Shown here piece after piece: positions 23,487 through 30,249 of a stretch of 33,895 nt of DNA. The stretch is from NCBI GenBank assembly GCA_902801415.1, contig CADCIK010000054.1, forward strand, positions 1 through 33,895, in the 5' to 3' direction. The stretch's first letter is position 1; every line of letters starts with the position of its first letter. A program made the position numbers and the translations under genes. The notes beneath the pieces are model-generated. The model did no database searches. It worked only from the letters and a program-made list of their open reading frames with translations, and had not been told where the DNA came from. Origin of the DNA: an uncultured Lachnospiraceae bacterium (GTDB taxonomy: Bacteria; Bacillota; Clostridia; Lachnospirales; Lachnospiraceae).

Positions 23487-24287
23487 TCAGCCTCTGGACT
23501 TGCCGCCGGAGATGTTGATCGTGGTTCCTGCGATGTAGCTGGATCTGTCGGATACCAGGTAAGCGACCAGTTCGCCGACTTCGTCGAGCTTTCCGTCACG
23601 GCCCATGGGGATGACCTTGGTGTAATCGGTGGAGAGCTCCTCAGGCTTTACGCCGCGGGTGTAAGCAAGTGCTTCGTTGTAAGCGGGTGTGCGAAGGCCG
23701 GTTGCTTCCATGATTCCGGGAGCGACTGCGACGACGCGGATGTTGTACTTGCCAAGTTCCTTAGCCCAGCTGCGTGTGAAGCTGTCGCAAGCGCCCTTGG
23801 TTGCGGAGTAAGCTGACTGACCCTGGGAGCCTTCCTTACCGGACTCGGAGGACATGTTGATGATGACGCCGCCTCCCTGCTTGAGCATCTGCTTAGCAGC
23901 TGCCTGTGCGCAGTACATAAGGCCCTTTACGTTGATGTTGAACATGATGTTGAAGGATTTCTCGTTCAGCTCATATTCCGGTTTCTCGCCCTTGACGTCT
24001 ACCAGGAGTCTGGGAAGGTTTACGCCTGCGTTGTTGACGATCGCGTCGAGCTTTCCGTATTTTGCAACAACTGCATCGACCATTGCCTGAACGCTTTCCT
24101 GACTTGTGACATCGCACTTGACGCAGAAGATTCCGTCTCTCTCTTCGCCTGTCTCAACGCTCACGTCCGCGATCACCGGAACAGCGCCTGCGTTCTTGAG
24201 TGTGCTGACTACGTGGGATCCGATTCCGGATGCGCCGCCTGTGACGATCACGACTCTGCCATCAATTCCTAACCAATTCTGACTCAT
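23487..24287 (-). CDS. SDR-family dehydrogenase, probable sorbitol-6-phosphate 2-dehydrogenase
   Basis: 266 aa. TGGASGIG at 16-23 binds NAD(P), NNAG is at 85-88, and the catalytic set S146/S147, Y160, K164 lies in SSESG...SAYSATK. In the glucitol operon the expected role is oxidation of sorbitol-6-phosphate to fructose-6-phosphate; this is inferred from position, and the length fits. The ribosome binding site AGGAGG precedes ATG 24287. It is the first gene of the operon SDR-gutM-srlA-srlE. No IIA gene is seen in the window. Confidence 0.85.
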   Translation of the reverse strand: MSQNWLGIDGRVVIVTGGASGIGSHVVSTLKNAGAVPVIADVSVETGEERDGIFCVKCDVTSQESVQAMVDAVVAKYGKLDAIVNNAGVNLPRLLVDVKGEKPEYELNEKSFNIMFNINVKGLMYCAQAAAKQMLKQGGGVIINMSSESGKEGSQGQSAYSATKGACDSFTRSWAKELGKYNIRVVAVAPGIMEATGLRTPAYNEALAYTRGVKPEELSTDYTKVIPMGRDGKLDEVGELVAYLVSDRSSYIAGTTINISGGKSRG

Positions 24288-24320
24288 TTCATTTCCTCCT
24301 TTGTTTGATCTTTATTTTGG

Positions 24321-24412
24321 AACAGCAGCTTGTTTTTCCTGTTCTTTTTTGTCTGCTGTTTCCGTTTCCTTTGTTCTGATGCCATTGTATGAGAGGAAAT
24401 AGAAAACTTTAA
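24321..24412 (-). promoter_or_regulatory. Promoter and leader of the glucitol operon
   Basis: TTAAAG (minus, 24407-24412) and TACAAT (24384-24389) are spaced by 17 bp. The leader of about 90 nt has arms AACAGCAG (24321-24328) and CTGCTGTT (24353-24360), which can form an 8-bp hairpin before the ribosome binding site. The rest of the leader is A-rich. Confidence 0.5.
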
Positions 24413-24432
24413 TGCGTTCAATTTCGCGCTCG

Positions 24433-24519
24433 CGGAAAGGAATTACGACGGTGGATTGCACTGTTTTGGAAAAGGTTTGATGCGCCTGTTTGCCAAAATA
24501 CGGAAAAGAATTAGTACGG
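24433..24519. repeat. Direct repeats upstream of the glucitol promoter
   Basis: CGGAAAGGAATTACGACGG (24433-24451) and CGGAAAAGAATTAGTACGG (24501-24519) differ at three of 19 positions and are 68 bp apart, behind the -35 box. They could be activator or repressor sites. An imperfect CTGTATT/AATACAG pair lies further up (about 24577). Confidence 0.4.
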
Positions 24520-24596
24520 CTGTTTTCCACGAAACGGAAATCCGCCCTATTAATGACAATTTAGTACTGTATTCGTTACATAAATACAGAAGACAT

Positions 24597-24640
24597 AAAA
24601 AGACCGCACCGGAAAGTGTCTCTGAACACCTCCGATGCGG
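24597..24640 (-). terminator. Terminator of the GH32 gene
   Basis: On the minus strand CCGCATCGGA pairs with TCCGGTGCGG (one mismatch), extended inwards by GTGT/ACAC, and is followed by TCTTTTT. It lies about 95 nt after the end of the GH32 reading frame. The interval 24520-24596 and the spacer to 24734 show nothing else. Confidence 0.8.
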
Positions 24641-24734
24641 CTGTTTTAGCTGGTTTTCTTATATTATCTGTTTGTTTCCAAATCTATCGCATTCTGTAGT
24701 CCGGATCATAGATCAGCTCCGGAAAAGCCCGGCC

Positions 24735-26154
24735 TCAGATGAGGAACTGCTCCTTTACGGCCGGTTTGAGCTTCCACATTCTGTTGAAGGTATCGCCCTC
24801 AATACGGAAGAAGTGTTCCAGCTCAGACGGGAAAACTCTTGACGTGAAGACCGCGTCGCCGTCGTTGACAAAGATCTCGATGGAACTGCTGTCCACGAAG
24901 ATCCGCAGGTGGGACAGGCCGTTCTCCAAAGGCCTTGTGCGGCTCTCGCCTTCCTGCTCGTTGAAGCGGATCGCCATTCCGCTGCGATCGACGGTGATCT
25001 CCTTCTTCTCCTCGTCATACGAAATCGTAAGTCCGCCCTTGCCGTCCTTGTCCGTGAACATATAGAGGGTCGTGTCGCCTTCGCGGCAGTCCAGCGCGAT
25101 CTCCGCGGCGCGCGGAAGCTCGTAGCAGCCGGCATCATTTGCGCGGAAAGGAACCTGCTCATCGCGCAGTTTGCGAAGCTCGGGAAGCGGCTGCTGGATC
25201 AGACGCCTGCCTCTGACTGTGAGCTCTCTGGGAAGCGTCAGGCATCCTGCCCAGTCTTCTTCATCCGTGGGGTAGCTTACGTCCGGCACGCCCATCCACG
25301 CGATCAGGATCGCCTTGTCCGCGTCCTGCAGGTTGTTGGCGCAGGCAGCCGCGTAAGAATCGAAACCGAAGTCCAGCACGTGGAACTGGCCATCCGGCGT
25401 GAAGGTCAGGGTATCCCAGTCCATGTTTCCGATGATATAGCCGTTGTGGTTCTGGCTCTGTCCTCTGCCGGGGATCGTCAGGTGCTGCGGGAAAAGATTC
25501 AAATCCGGGCACTTTCATCTCTCCGAGGAAAGTCCAGCCATGCTGCAGGTCCTCGGACGAGTAGATCAGCGCGCAGCCTCTCTTATCCTTGGTCTGGGCG
25601 CCGATGATCATATAGTAGGTATCGCTGCCCGGAATGCGGATGATCTTGGGATCTCTCTGGTGCTCCGTGTAATCCGGATTCGCGCCGAACAGCGGAAGCG
25701 GATACTTCTCCGGCCATCCGTCGTTGCCCAGTCTGGCAAGGCATGTGTACGCGTGGCGGGTCCAGTCCGCGTCTCTGTGGTTGCCCGTGTAGTAGAGGTA
25801 TATTTTGTCATCGATGGGCATAGCGGATCCCGAATAGACACCTTTATTGTCATAGCCGTCCTCCTGATCGGGCAGGAGGCAGACGCCGAGATTCTTCCAG
25901 GTCACCAGATCCTTGGAAATGATGTGGTACCAGTGCTTGAGGCCGTGTACCGCGCCCCAGGGGCACCACTGATAGAAAAGGTGCCAGCGGTTGTCGTGCC
26001 ATACAAAACCGTTAGGATCGTTCATCAGACCGGTTACAGCCTGGTTGTGGAAAGTCTGTCTGTAAACGGATTTGCTGATCTGATCATAAAGATCCTTGAG
26101 TTCCTGAGGATCCTTCAAATAGCGATACTTCTCTTCCCGCGTCCATTCTCTCAT
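24735..26154 (-). pseudogene. GH32 sucrose-6-phosphate/fructan hydrolase gene with a deletion and frameshift
   Basis: The start MREWTREEKYRYLKDPQ at ATG 26154 follows AGGAGG. Motifs in the first frame: NDPNG (45-49, nucleophile D46) and RDP (167-169). After residue 218 (GEMKVPGF, position about 25500) the first frame continues as unrelated residues for 80 codons. The family sequence resumes in another frame as NLFPQHLTIPGRGQSQNHNGYIIG and runs to the end at 24735, with the C-terminal beta-sandwich (HLRIFVDSSSIEIFVNDGD). The part lost at the join is about 25-30 residues, where family members carry the EC motif with the acid/base catalyst (usually FGxMWECPD). Both halves could be made, but neither should be active. 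It has its own terminator. Confidence 0.85.
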
Positions 26155-26177
26155 AAGGTATACCTCCTATATAAAAT

Positions 26178-26215
26178 GACAGTGACCTGTAAGCCCCCTG
26201 CTGTCTGTCACTGTC
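26178..26215. promoter_or_regulatory. Inverted repeat in the GH32 leader
   Basis: GACAGTGAC (26178-26186) and GTCACTGTC (26207-26215) are perfect 9-bp arms with 20 nt between, just upstream of the AGGAGG of the GH32 gene. It could be an operator or a leader hairpin. Confidence 0.4.
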
Positions 26216-26295
26216 TGCCCCATACTGTTTCTATTTTACTATATCTTTACATGCCCGTATATGGTTTTAGGGCATTCCATCTTCTTCTAAAACAA

Positions 26296-26324
26296 TTTAC
26301 AATTCTTCCAAAGACGATTACGAT
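26296..26324 (+). promoter_or_regulatory. Promoter of the thioesterase gene
   Basis: TTTACA and TACGAT spaced by 17 bp; the start would be near 26331, about 46 nt before ATG 26377. Confidence 0.4.
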
Positions 26325-26376
26325 AAGACAGTGGCAGCCACAATATTTTGTCATCGATCAGGTCACAGGAGCGCGC

Positions 26377-26799
26377 ATGAACTATACAGAATTTATCAGC
26401 AATTATCACAATTACTGTCCCTTTGCAAATTCTCTGGGACTCAGGCTTACCGACATGCGGGACGGGCATGTGGAAGGGGAGATCCCGATCACACCTGCAC
26501 TCTTTAACCCAATCGGGTCCATCCATGGCGGCGTCTATTATACTCTCGCTGACACGGTGGGCGGCTGCGCGGCGCGTACCCGCGGCCAAATCCCCACTAC
26601 GATTGAGGGCAAGCTCAATCATATCCGAGCAGCGACGCGCAAAGACAAAAAGCTCATTGCAAAGGGTGATGTCCTTCACTTCGGGCAGAAAACCATCGTG
26701 AGCTCTGTGGAGATCACCAATGACAGCGGGCAGACACTGGCAGTCGGCCTCTTCACCTTTTTCGCTCTGAACAAGGAAGATCTCAGCAGCTTTGTGTAA
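26377..26799 (+). CDS. PaaI-type hotdog-fold thioesterase
   Basis: 140 aa from ATG 26377 after AGGAG; the frame is open far upstream but without family features. It probably hydrolyses aromatic or small acyl-CoA thioesters. The hotdog signature NPIGSIHGGVYYTLADTVGG (44-63) has the HGG and the catalytic Asp (D59). The C-terminal strands (LIAKGDVLHFGQKTIVSSVEI, about 87-107) fit the fold. It stands alone, divergent from the GH32 gene and convergent with the PucR-type gene. The spacer 26800-26915 shows no clear terminator. Confidence 0.88.
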   Translation: MNYTEFISNYHNYCPFANSLGLRLTDMRDGHVEGEIPITPALFNPIGSIHGGVYYTLADTVGGCAARTRGQIPTTIEGKLNHIRAATRKDKKLIAKGDVLHFGQKTIVSSVEITNDSGQTLAVGLFTFFALNKEDLSSFV

Positions 26800-26915
26800 T
26801 GGTCTGACTTTATCTTGGATGAATCTCCACCCCGTGCGGCGCAGTGAATCCTATGACTGCAATACACAGCTGCTTCGCATCATAGAGCGGGACAGCTTCC
26901 GTCTGTGGCCAGTTG

Positions 26916-28067
26916 TTACATCTTGTGGATCAGGCAGGCCACAGTGTATTCCACGCGTTCTCTGGTCGTCTCCAGGCTGCATCCAAGGAGCTTTTTAATA
27001 TTGGCCATTCGGTACAGGATCGTATTTCTGTGAATGAACAGCTCTTCGGACATAGCTTTGATGCTGCCGCCGTTTCGCAGGTAGGATTCCAGCGTCTCAA
27101 GGTATCCGGCGTCGTGCTCCCGGTCATACTCGATGACCGGCGCCAGGAACTTCCATGAGAGGTCTGTGAGGAGCTTTCTGTCCTCCACCAGATACAGCAT
27201 CCGGTACAGCCCCATTGTGTCAAAATACATAAGGCTCTCTTCTCTCTTCAGCGCCATTTCCACTGCAGCCCGCGCCCTCTTAAAAGCAAAGTGCAGATTT
27301 TCGATATCTTTCACCTGGTCGCTCACACCGATATACACCCTTCTGTCGGGAATCTTGCGCTGCGTCCTCTCGCGGAAAGCTTCCAGGATCTCCTCGCACT
27401 CTTCTTCCCTCATAGCGTTCATGATGATCACGAAGCAGGAATCATAGTAGAAAAAGTGTCCGTTGTGGGTCAGATTGGTCAGATACAGCTGCAGCCTGTA
27501 TGCGATCCTCTTGCGCTCCACCGTATCCATCCGGTCCAGGTCCCCCGTCGAGATCAGCGCCACCTGGAAGGTTCCGTCCAAGTCAAAATACGGCAGCAAT
27601 TCTCTGTTGTAGAGATCCCTCGCCTCCGGATTCTCGATGGCGTGGATCAGCGCCTCGGAGATCTGTTCATCTGTTGTCGACTGCACAAAGATCCGGATCG
27701 TCAGATCCTTGATCAGATCAGCCAGGTAGATCTCCCATGGCACAGTCAGCAGGGGAAAGCCGTTGGCATTGCAATAATCCTTCACCGACTGCGGGATCTC
27801 CTTGATATAGTATCCTGTGTTGACGATCAGCCCCGAACCACTATGCGCGTTCAACTCTTCCACCAGTTCCAGCATGTCCGCCTCCGCCTGAAATCCCAGT
27901 CCTGTCGTGACAGCCAGCTCCTTGCCGGTAAAATTGTGAATGATGGTCAGATCCTCCAGCATTAAAAGCCAGCTGATCGAGTTGGACCATCCGCCGTTCC
28001 CGGCGACCATCTCCATCTTGTAGCGGTTCTGCGCGACCACAAGCATATCTTCAATCGTAAATCCCAT
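26916..28067 (-). CDS. PucR-family transcriptional regulator
   Basis: 383 aa from ATG 28067, which has GGAGG 6 nt upstream; the frame is open 7 codons more. The N-terminal 120 residues fit the PucR (purine catabolism) sensor domain, with GFTIEDMLVVAQNR and the GKELAVTTGLGF strand. A middle region (about 150-290) is a GGDEF-like fold typical of the CdaR/PucR group. The C-terminal HTH (about 322-352) reads GGSIKAMSEELFIHRNTILYRMANIKKLLG. It may sense a small metabolite and control a catabolic gene set; the target is unknown. The promoter region contains a perfect palindrome. Confidence 0.88.
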   Translation of the reverse strand: MGFTIEDMLVVAQNRYKMEMVAGNGGWSNSISWLLMLEDLTIIHNFTGKELAVTTGLGFQAEADMLELVEELNAHSGSGLIVNTGYYIKEIPQSVKDYCNANGFPLLTVPWEIYLADLIKDLTIRIFVQSTTDEQISEALIHAIENPEARDLYNRELLPYFDLDGTFQVALISTGDLDRMDTVERKRIAYRLQLYLTNLTHNGHFFYYDSCFVIIMNAMREEECEEILEAFRERTQRKIPDRRVYIGVSDQVKDIENLHFAFKRARAAVEMALKREESLMYFDTMGLYRMLYLVEDRKLLTDLSWKFLAPVIEYDREHDAGYLETLESYLRNGGSIKAMSEELFIHRNTILYRMANIKKLLGCSLETTRERVEYTVACLIHKM

Positions 28068-28106
28068 CGCAGTCCTCCATATCCTCAATTATTTTGAATA
28101 ATACTC

Positions 28107-28135
28107 ATTATAACGCAGTTGTGCTCGTAGCACAA
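28107..28135 (-). promoter_or_regulatory. pucR-type gene promoter with palindromic operator
   Basis: TTGTGC (minus, 28130-28135) and TATAAT (28107-28112) are spaced by exactly 17 bp. The palindrome TTGTGCT-CGT-AGCACAA (28119-28135) covers the -35 box and most of the spacer, so binding there would block RNA polymerase. Autoregulation or control by the neighbouring genes is a reasonable guess. Confidence 0.6.
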
Positions 28136-28185
28136 TTTATGCATTTATATTTGCGCTCGCATACCGTAGAAATGAATATTGGATT

Positions 28186-28194
28186 TGCTATTAT
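28186..28194 (+). promoter_or_regulatory. Promoter of the small orphan gene
   Basis: TG-C-TATTAT, an extended -10 on the plus strand, about 80 nt before ATG 28278. It shares an intergenic region of about 210 nt with the pucR-type gene. Confidence 0.45.
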
Positions 28195-28277
28195 GGTTTT
28201 AGAAAACAAAAGGGGATTGCACAAATGCACTGCGATCCATTCCAATACATTTTAAGACTTACGGGGAGGAAACAAAA

Positions 28278-28454
28278 ATGAGAATGAGTGATACAATTTA
28301 TTTCGATAAGCTGACTGATACACACAAAATGCCCGAATGGATCCGCGCAGAGCGCTATGAGTACTGCGAAGACTTCTACGGAAGTATGACTGAGGACAAG
28401 AGCAAGAGCTTCTTCGCAAGACTGCTCACCACCATGACAAGCATCTTTGCATAA
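28278..28454 (+). CDS. 58-residue orphan protein
   Basis: The start ATG 28278 follows GGGGAGGAAAC at good spacing and the frame ends at TAA 28454. The product begins MRMSDTIYFDKLTDTHKMPE and ends FFARLLTTMTSIFA. It is charged in the first two thirds, with YEYCEDFYG in the middle, and has a hydrophobic C-terminal tail; no transmembrane helix is long enough to be sure. I do not recognise the family. It has its own promoter and a strong terminator 33 nt after the stop, so it is a single-gene unit. The array of repeats at 28590 lies just beyond the terminator. Confidence 0.75.
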   Translation: MRMSDTIYFDKLTDTHKMPEWIRAERYEYCEDFYGSMTEDKSKSFFARLLTTMTSIFA

Positions 28455-28487
28455 TTGATCTGCAGCTTACTAAAGCTTGATTAAACC

Positions 28488-28531
28488 AAGCCGGCGTATT
28501 AAGAATTTTTTCTTAGTACGCCGGCTTTTTT
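28488..28531 (+). terminator. Strong terminator after the small orphan gene
   Basis: AAGCCGGCGTA (28488-28498) pairs with TACGCCGGCTT (28517-28527), extended inwards by TTAAG/CTTAG-like pairs, and is followed by TTTTTT. It isolates the small gene from the array that follows. Confidence 0.92.
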
Positions 28532-28589
28532 GTGTCTGGATGGGATGCTTCTTGAACCGGTGTACTGGCTTTGAATTCTGTGGATGCGA

Positions 28590-28984
28590 TTTAGGTACAA
28601 ATGACCGATTTCGATGAGATGTTCTCCATGGCTTTGATGGCTGCGGCAGCGTTAGGTACAGAGAGCAAGTTTTGATGAATTGTTCTCCATGGCTTTACTG
28701 GTTGCGACGGCTTTTAGGTACAGACAGCAACTTCTGATGATTTGTTATCCATGGTTTTGATGACTTCCGGCCGGGTTTAGGTACAGAAGGCAGATTCTGA
28801 TGAAATGTTCTCCATCATTGTCGAGATAATTAGGAACTCTTCTTGTAAAATTTGTTGCTGTACCTAAAGCAGCCAAAAGCTATGGAGAACAAATCTTTAA
28901 GAGGCCACGCTTGTACCTAAACTCGCTATAAAACGGGAAAAGTCATGGAGAAAAATTCATACGAAACCTTCCCCTGTACCTAAA
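28590..28984. repeat. Bipartite repeat array, four forward and three inverted units
   Basis: Forward units start at 28590, 28651, 28713 and 28776 (TTTAGGTACA, one with G first). Each is followed at exactly +31 by GTTCTCCATGGCTTT or a close variant (28621, 28682, 28744, 28807). Inverted units start (minus strand) at 28868, 28921 and 28984 and keep the same +31 offset (28890 and 28953; the one for 28868 is degenerate). The 21-nt spacer is partly conserved (GCA and TGATGA) in the forward copies. The forward period is 61-63 nt, not a multiple of 3. The two groups point toward each other around 28820. No long open frame fits. A degenerate partial unit may lie just upstream (GGCTTTGA at 28567). The stretch 28455-29148 has no gene. 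Confidence 0.85.
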
Positions 28985-29010
28985 GCATAAGAGTGCCGCC
29001 GGCACAAACA

Positions 29011-29038
29011 AAAAACAGACTCCAACGAGTCTGTTTTT
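29011..29038. terminator. Bidirectional terminator at the end of the array
   Basis: AAAAACAGACTC (29011-29022) pairs perfectly with GAGTCTGTTTTT (29027-29038) around CAAC. It ends transcription of the oxidoreductase on the minus strand and any transcript from the array on the plus strand. A small hairpin GTGCC/GGCAC lies just before it (28993-29005). Confidence 0.92.
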
Positions 29039-29073
29039 CATCATCTGCATAGCAAAAACAACTGATCACTTTG

Positions 29074-29150
29074 CTTCACAACCACTTCGCAATTGCTTCG
29101 CAGCCACTTCGCAACCGCTCTACAGCCGCTTCGCACCCGCTTCTCGCCTC
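29074..29150. repeat. 11-nt tandem repeat ending at the oxidoreductase stop codon
   Basis: Seven consecutive 11-nt units with consensus CTTCGCANCCR (29074, 29085, 29096, 29107, 29118, 29129, 29140), partly degenerate. The last unit reaches the stop codon (29149-29151). The period is not a multiple of 3 and the repeat stops at the gene, so it is non-coding. Confidence 0.75.
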
Positions 29151-30123
29151 ACCTCGCCTTAATCCCCGCCTGGATCCTCGCCCTGTTCAGCACTTCGTTG
29201 ACCGCAAGGCTGTGCTCGAGCTGCTTATAGCAGAAATCATGATCCTGCTCATCGATCGCGCGGATGAACTGCCTGAACTCAGGAATCATTCTCTTCTCCG
29301 CGTAGTGCTCCTCGGCCACCTCGCAGGTACCGTCCCGCAGCTGCAGCGTGACGCTGCCCACCTTGTTGGGCGTCATCTCGCTCTTGATAAAGCCGTTTGT
29401 GCCCTGAATGATCGCGCCGCTGTCGCCGTTGCAGTCCTTGGCCGCGATACATACAGCCGTGAATTTGGGATACAGCATCATGAGCACGCCGCTGGTGTCG
29501 ATGTTCCTCTCCATGTTAGGGAAGTAGGAAATGCTTTCCGGCCTGCCAAAATACTGCATGACATAGTGGATATTGTAGAGATTGAGGTCCATCAGCGCGC
29601 CGCCGGACCTTTTGGGATCAAACGCAGGCGCAATAATGCCTTTCTTGAAATTGTCGTAACGGCTGGAATACTGGCAGAAGCGGCTCTGCACGATCTTGAT
29701 ATCGCCAAGAAGCGGCAGCCATTCGCGGATCTTGCGGTATCCTTCCATGTAGACCGTAGTAATTGCCTCAAACAGGAAGAGTTTCTTTTTGCGGGCAAGA
29801 ACCGCAAGGCTCTCCGCCTCTCCCGCATCATCTGTCATAGGCTTTTCGACGATGACATTCATTCCGTTTTCAAGCGCTTTCCTGCAGTATCCGAAATGAA
29901 GATTGTTGGGAACTGCCACATAGACAGTGTCGATCCCCGTCGCACACAGCTCGTCCAGATTCGATACAGCCTTAGGAATCCCGTACTGCTGACTGAGCGC
30001 TTCCGCCTTGGCAAATCCGCTGGGGCTTCCCATGATCGAGAGGATCTCGAGCCCTTCCATTTTGACCAGTTCCGGAAGAAACTCCTTCACGATCATTCCT
30101 GTCCCGATAATTCCAAGTTTCAT
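29149..30123 (-). CDS. Gfo/Idh/MocA family oxidoreductase
   Basis: 324 aa from ATG 30123, which follows AAGGAA; the open frame continues upstream but without family features. The N-terminal Rossmann fold has GIIGTGMI (4-11), and the conserved EKP at 93-95 holds the Lys. The second domain has GGALMDLNLYNIH (174-186), the usual position of the Asp and His that act on the sugar. It probably oxidises or reduces a sugar or polyol derivative with NAD(P); the substrate is unknown. It follows the UbiB-like gene after about 125 nt that hold a tandem repeat. Confidence 0.9.
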   Translation of the reverse strand: MKLGIIGTGMIVKEFLPELVKMEGLEILSIMGSPSGFAKAEALSQQYGIPKAVSNLDELCATGIDTVYVAVPNNLHFGYCRKALENGMNVIVEKPMTDDAGEAESLAVLARKKKLFLFEAITTVYMEGYRKIREWLPLLGDIKIVQSRFCQYSSRYDNFKKGIIAPAFDPKRSGGALMDLNLYNIHYVMQYFGRPESISYFPNMERNIDTSGVLMMLYPKFTAVCIAAKDCNGDSGAIIQGTNGFIKSEMTPNKVGSVTLQLRDGTCEVAEEHYAEKRMIPEFRQFIRAIDEQDHDFCYKQLEHSLAVNEVLNRARIQAGIKAR

Positions 30124-30180
30124 GGCGTGTTCCTTTCTCTCCAATAACTTCCGATAGCTCTTTGGGGGATCCCGTCCCAT

Positions 30181-30234
30181 CTGATTGCCGGTCGCAAGTT
30201 CATTGCCGACCGCAGGCGAATCATCGACTGCAAG
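30181..30234. repeat. Three 18-nt imperfect tandem repeats
   Basis: Units at 30181, 30199 and 30217 share ATTGCCGGTCGCAAG-like sequence with about 60-70 percent identity. They lie in the spacer after the UbiB-like stop codon. The frame on the minus strand is open, and the units would read as six-residue repeats, but no start is suitable. Confidence 0.4.
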
Positions 30235-30249
30235 CTTTGGTCTGCCCGG

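Noticed and set aside
24312-24530. 72-codon minus-strand frame upstream of the glucitol operon
   Set aside because: It overlaps the promoter and the direct repeats, has no ribosome binding site and no family pattern.
25444-26376. Plus-strand extension upstream of the thioesterase
   Set aside because: The conserved domain and AGGAG start at 26377; the extension is antisense to the GH32 gene.
28590-28984. CRISPR array
   Set aside because: Repeats are bipartite, occur in both orientations, have degenerate spacers of 21 nt and no cas genes are near.
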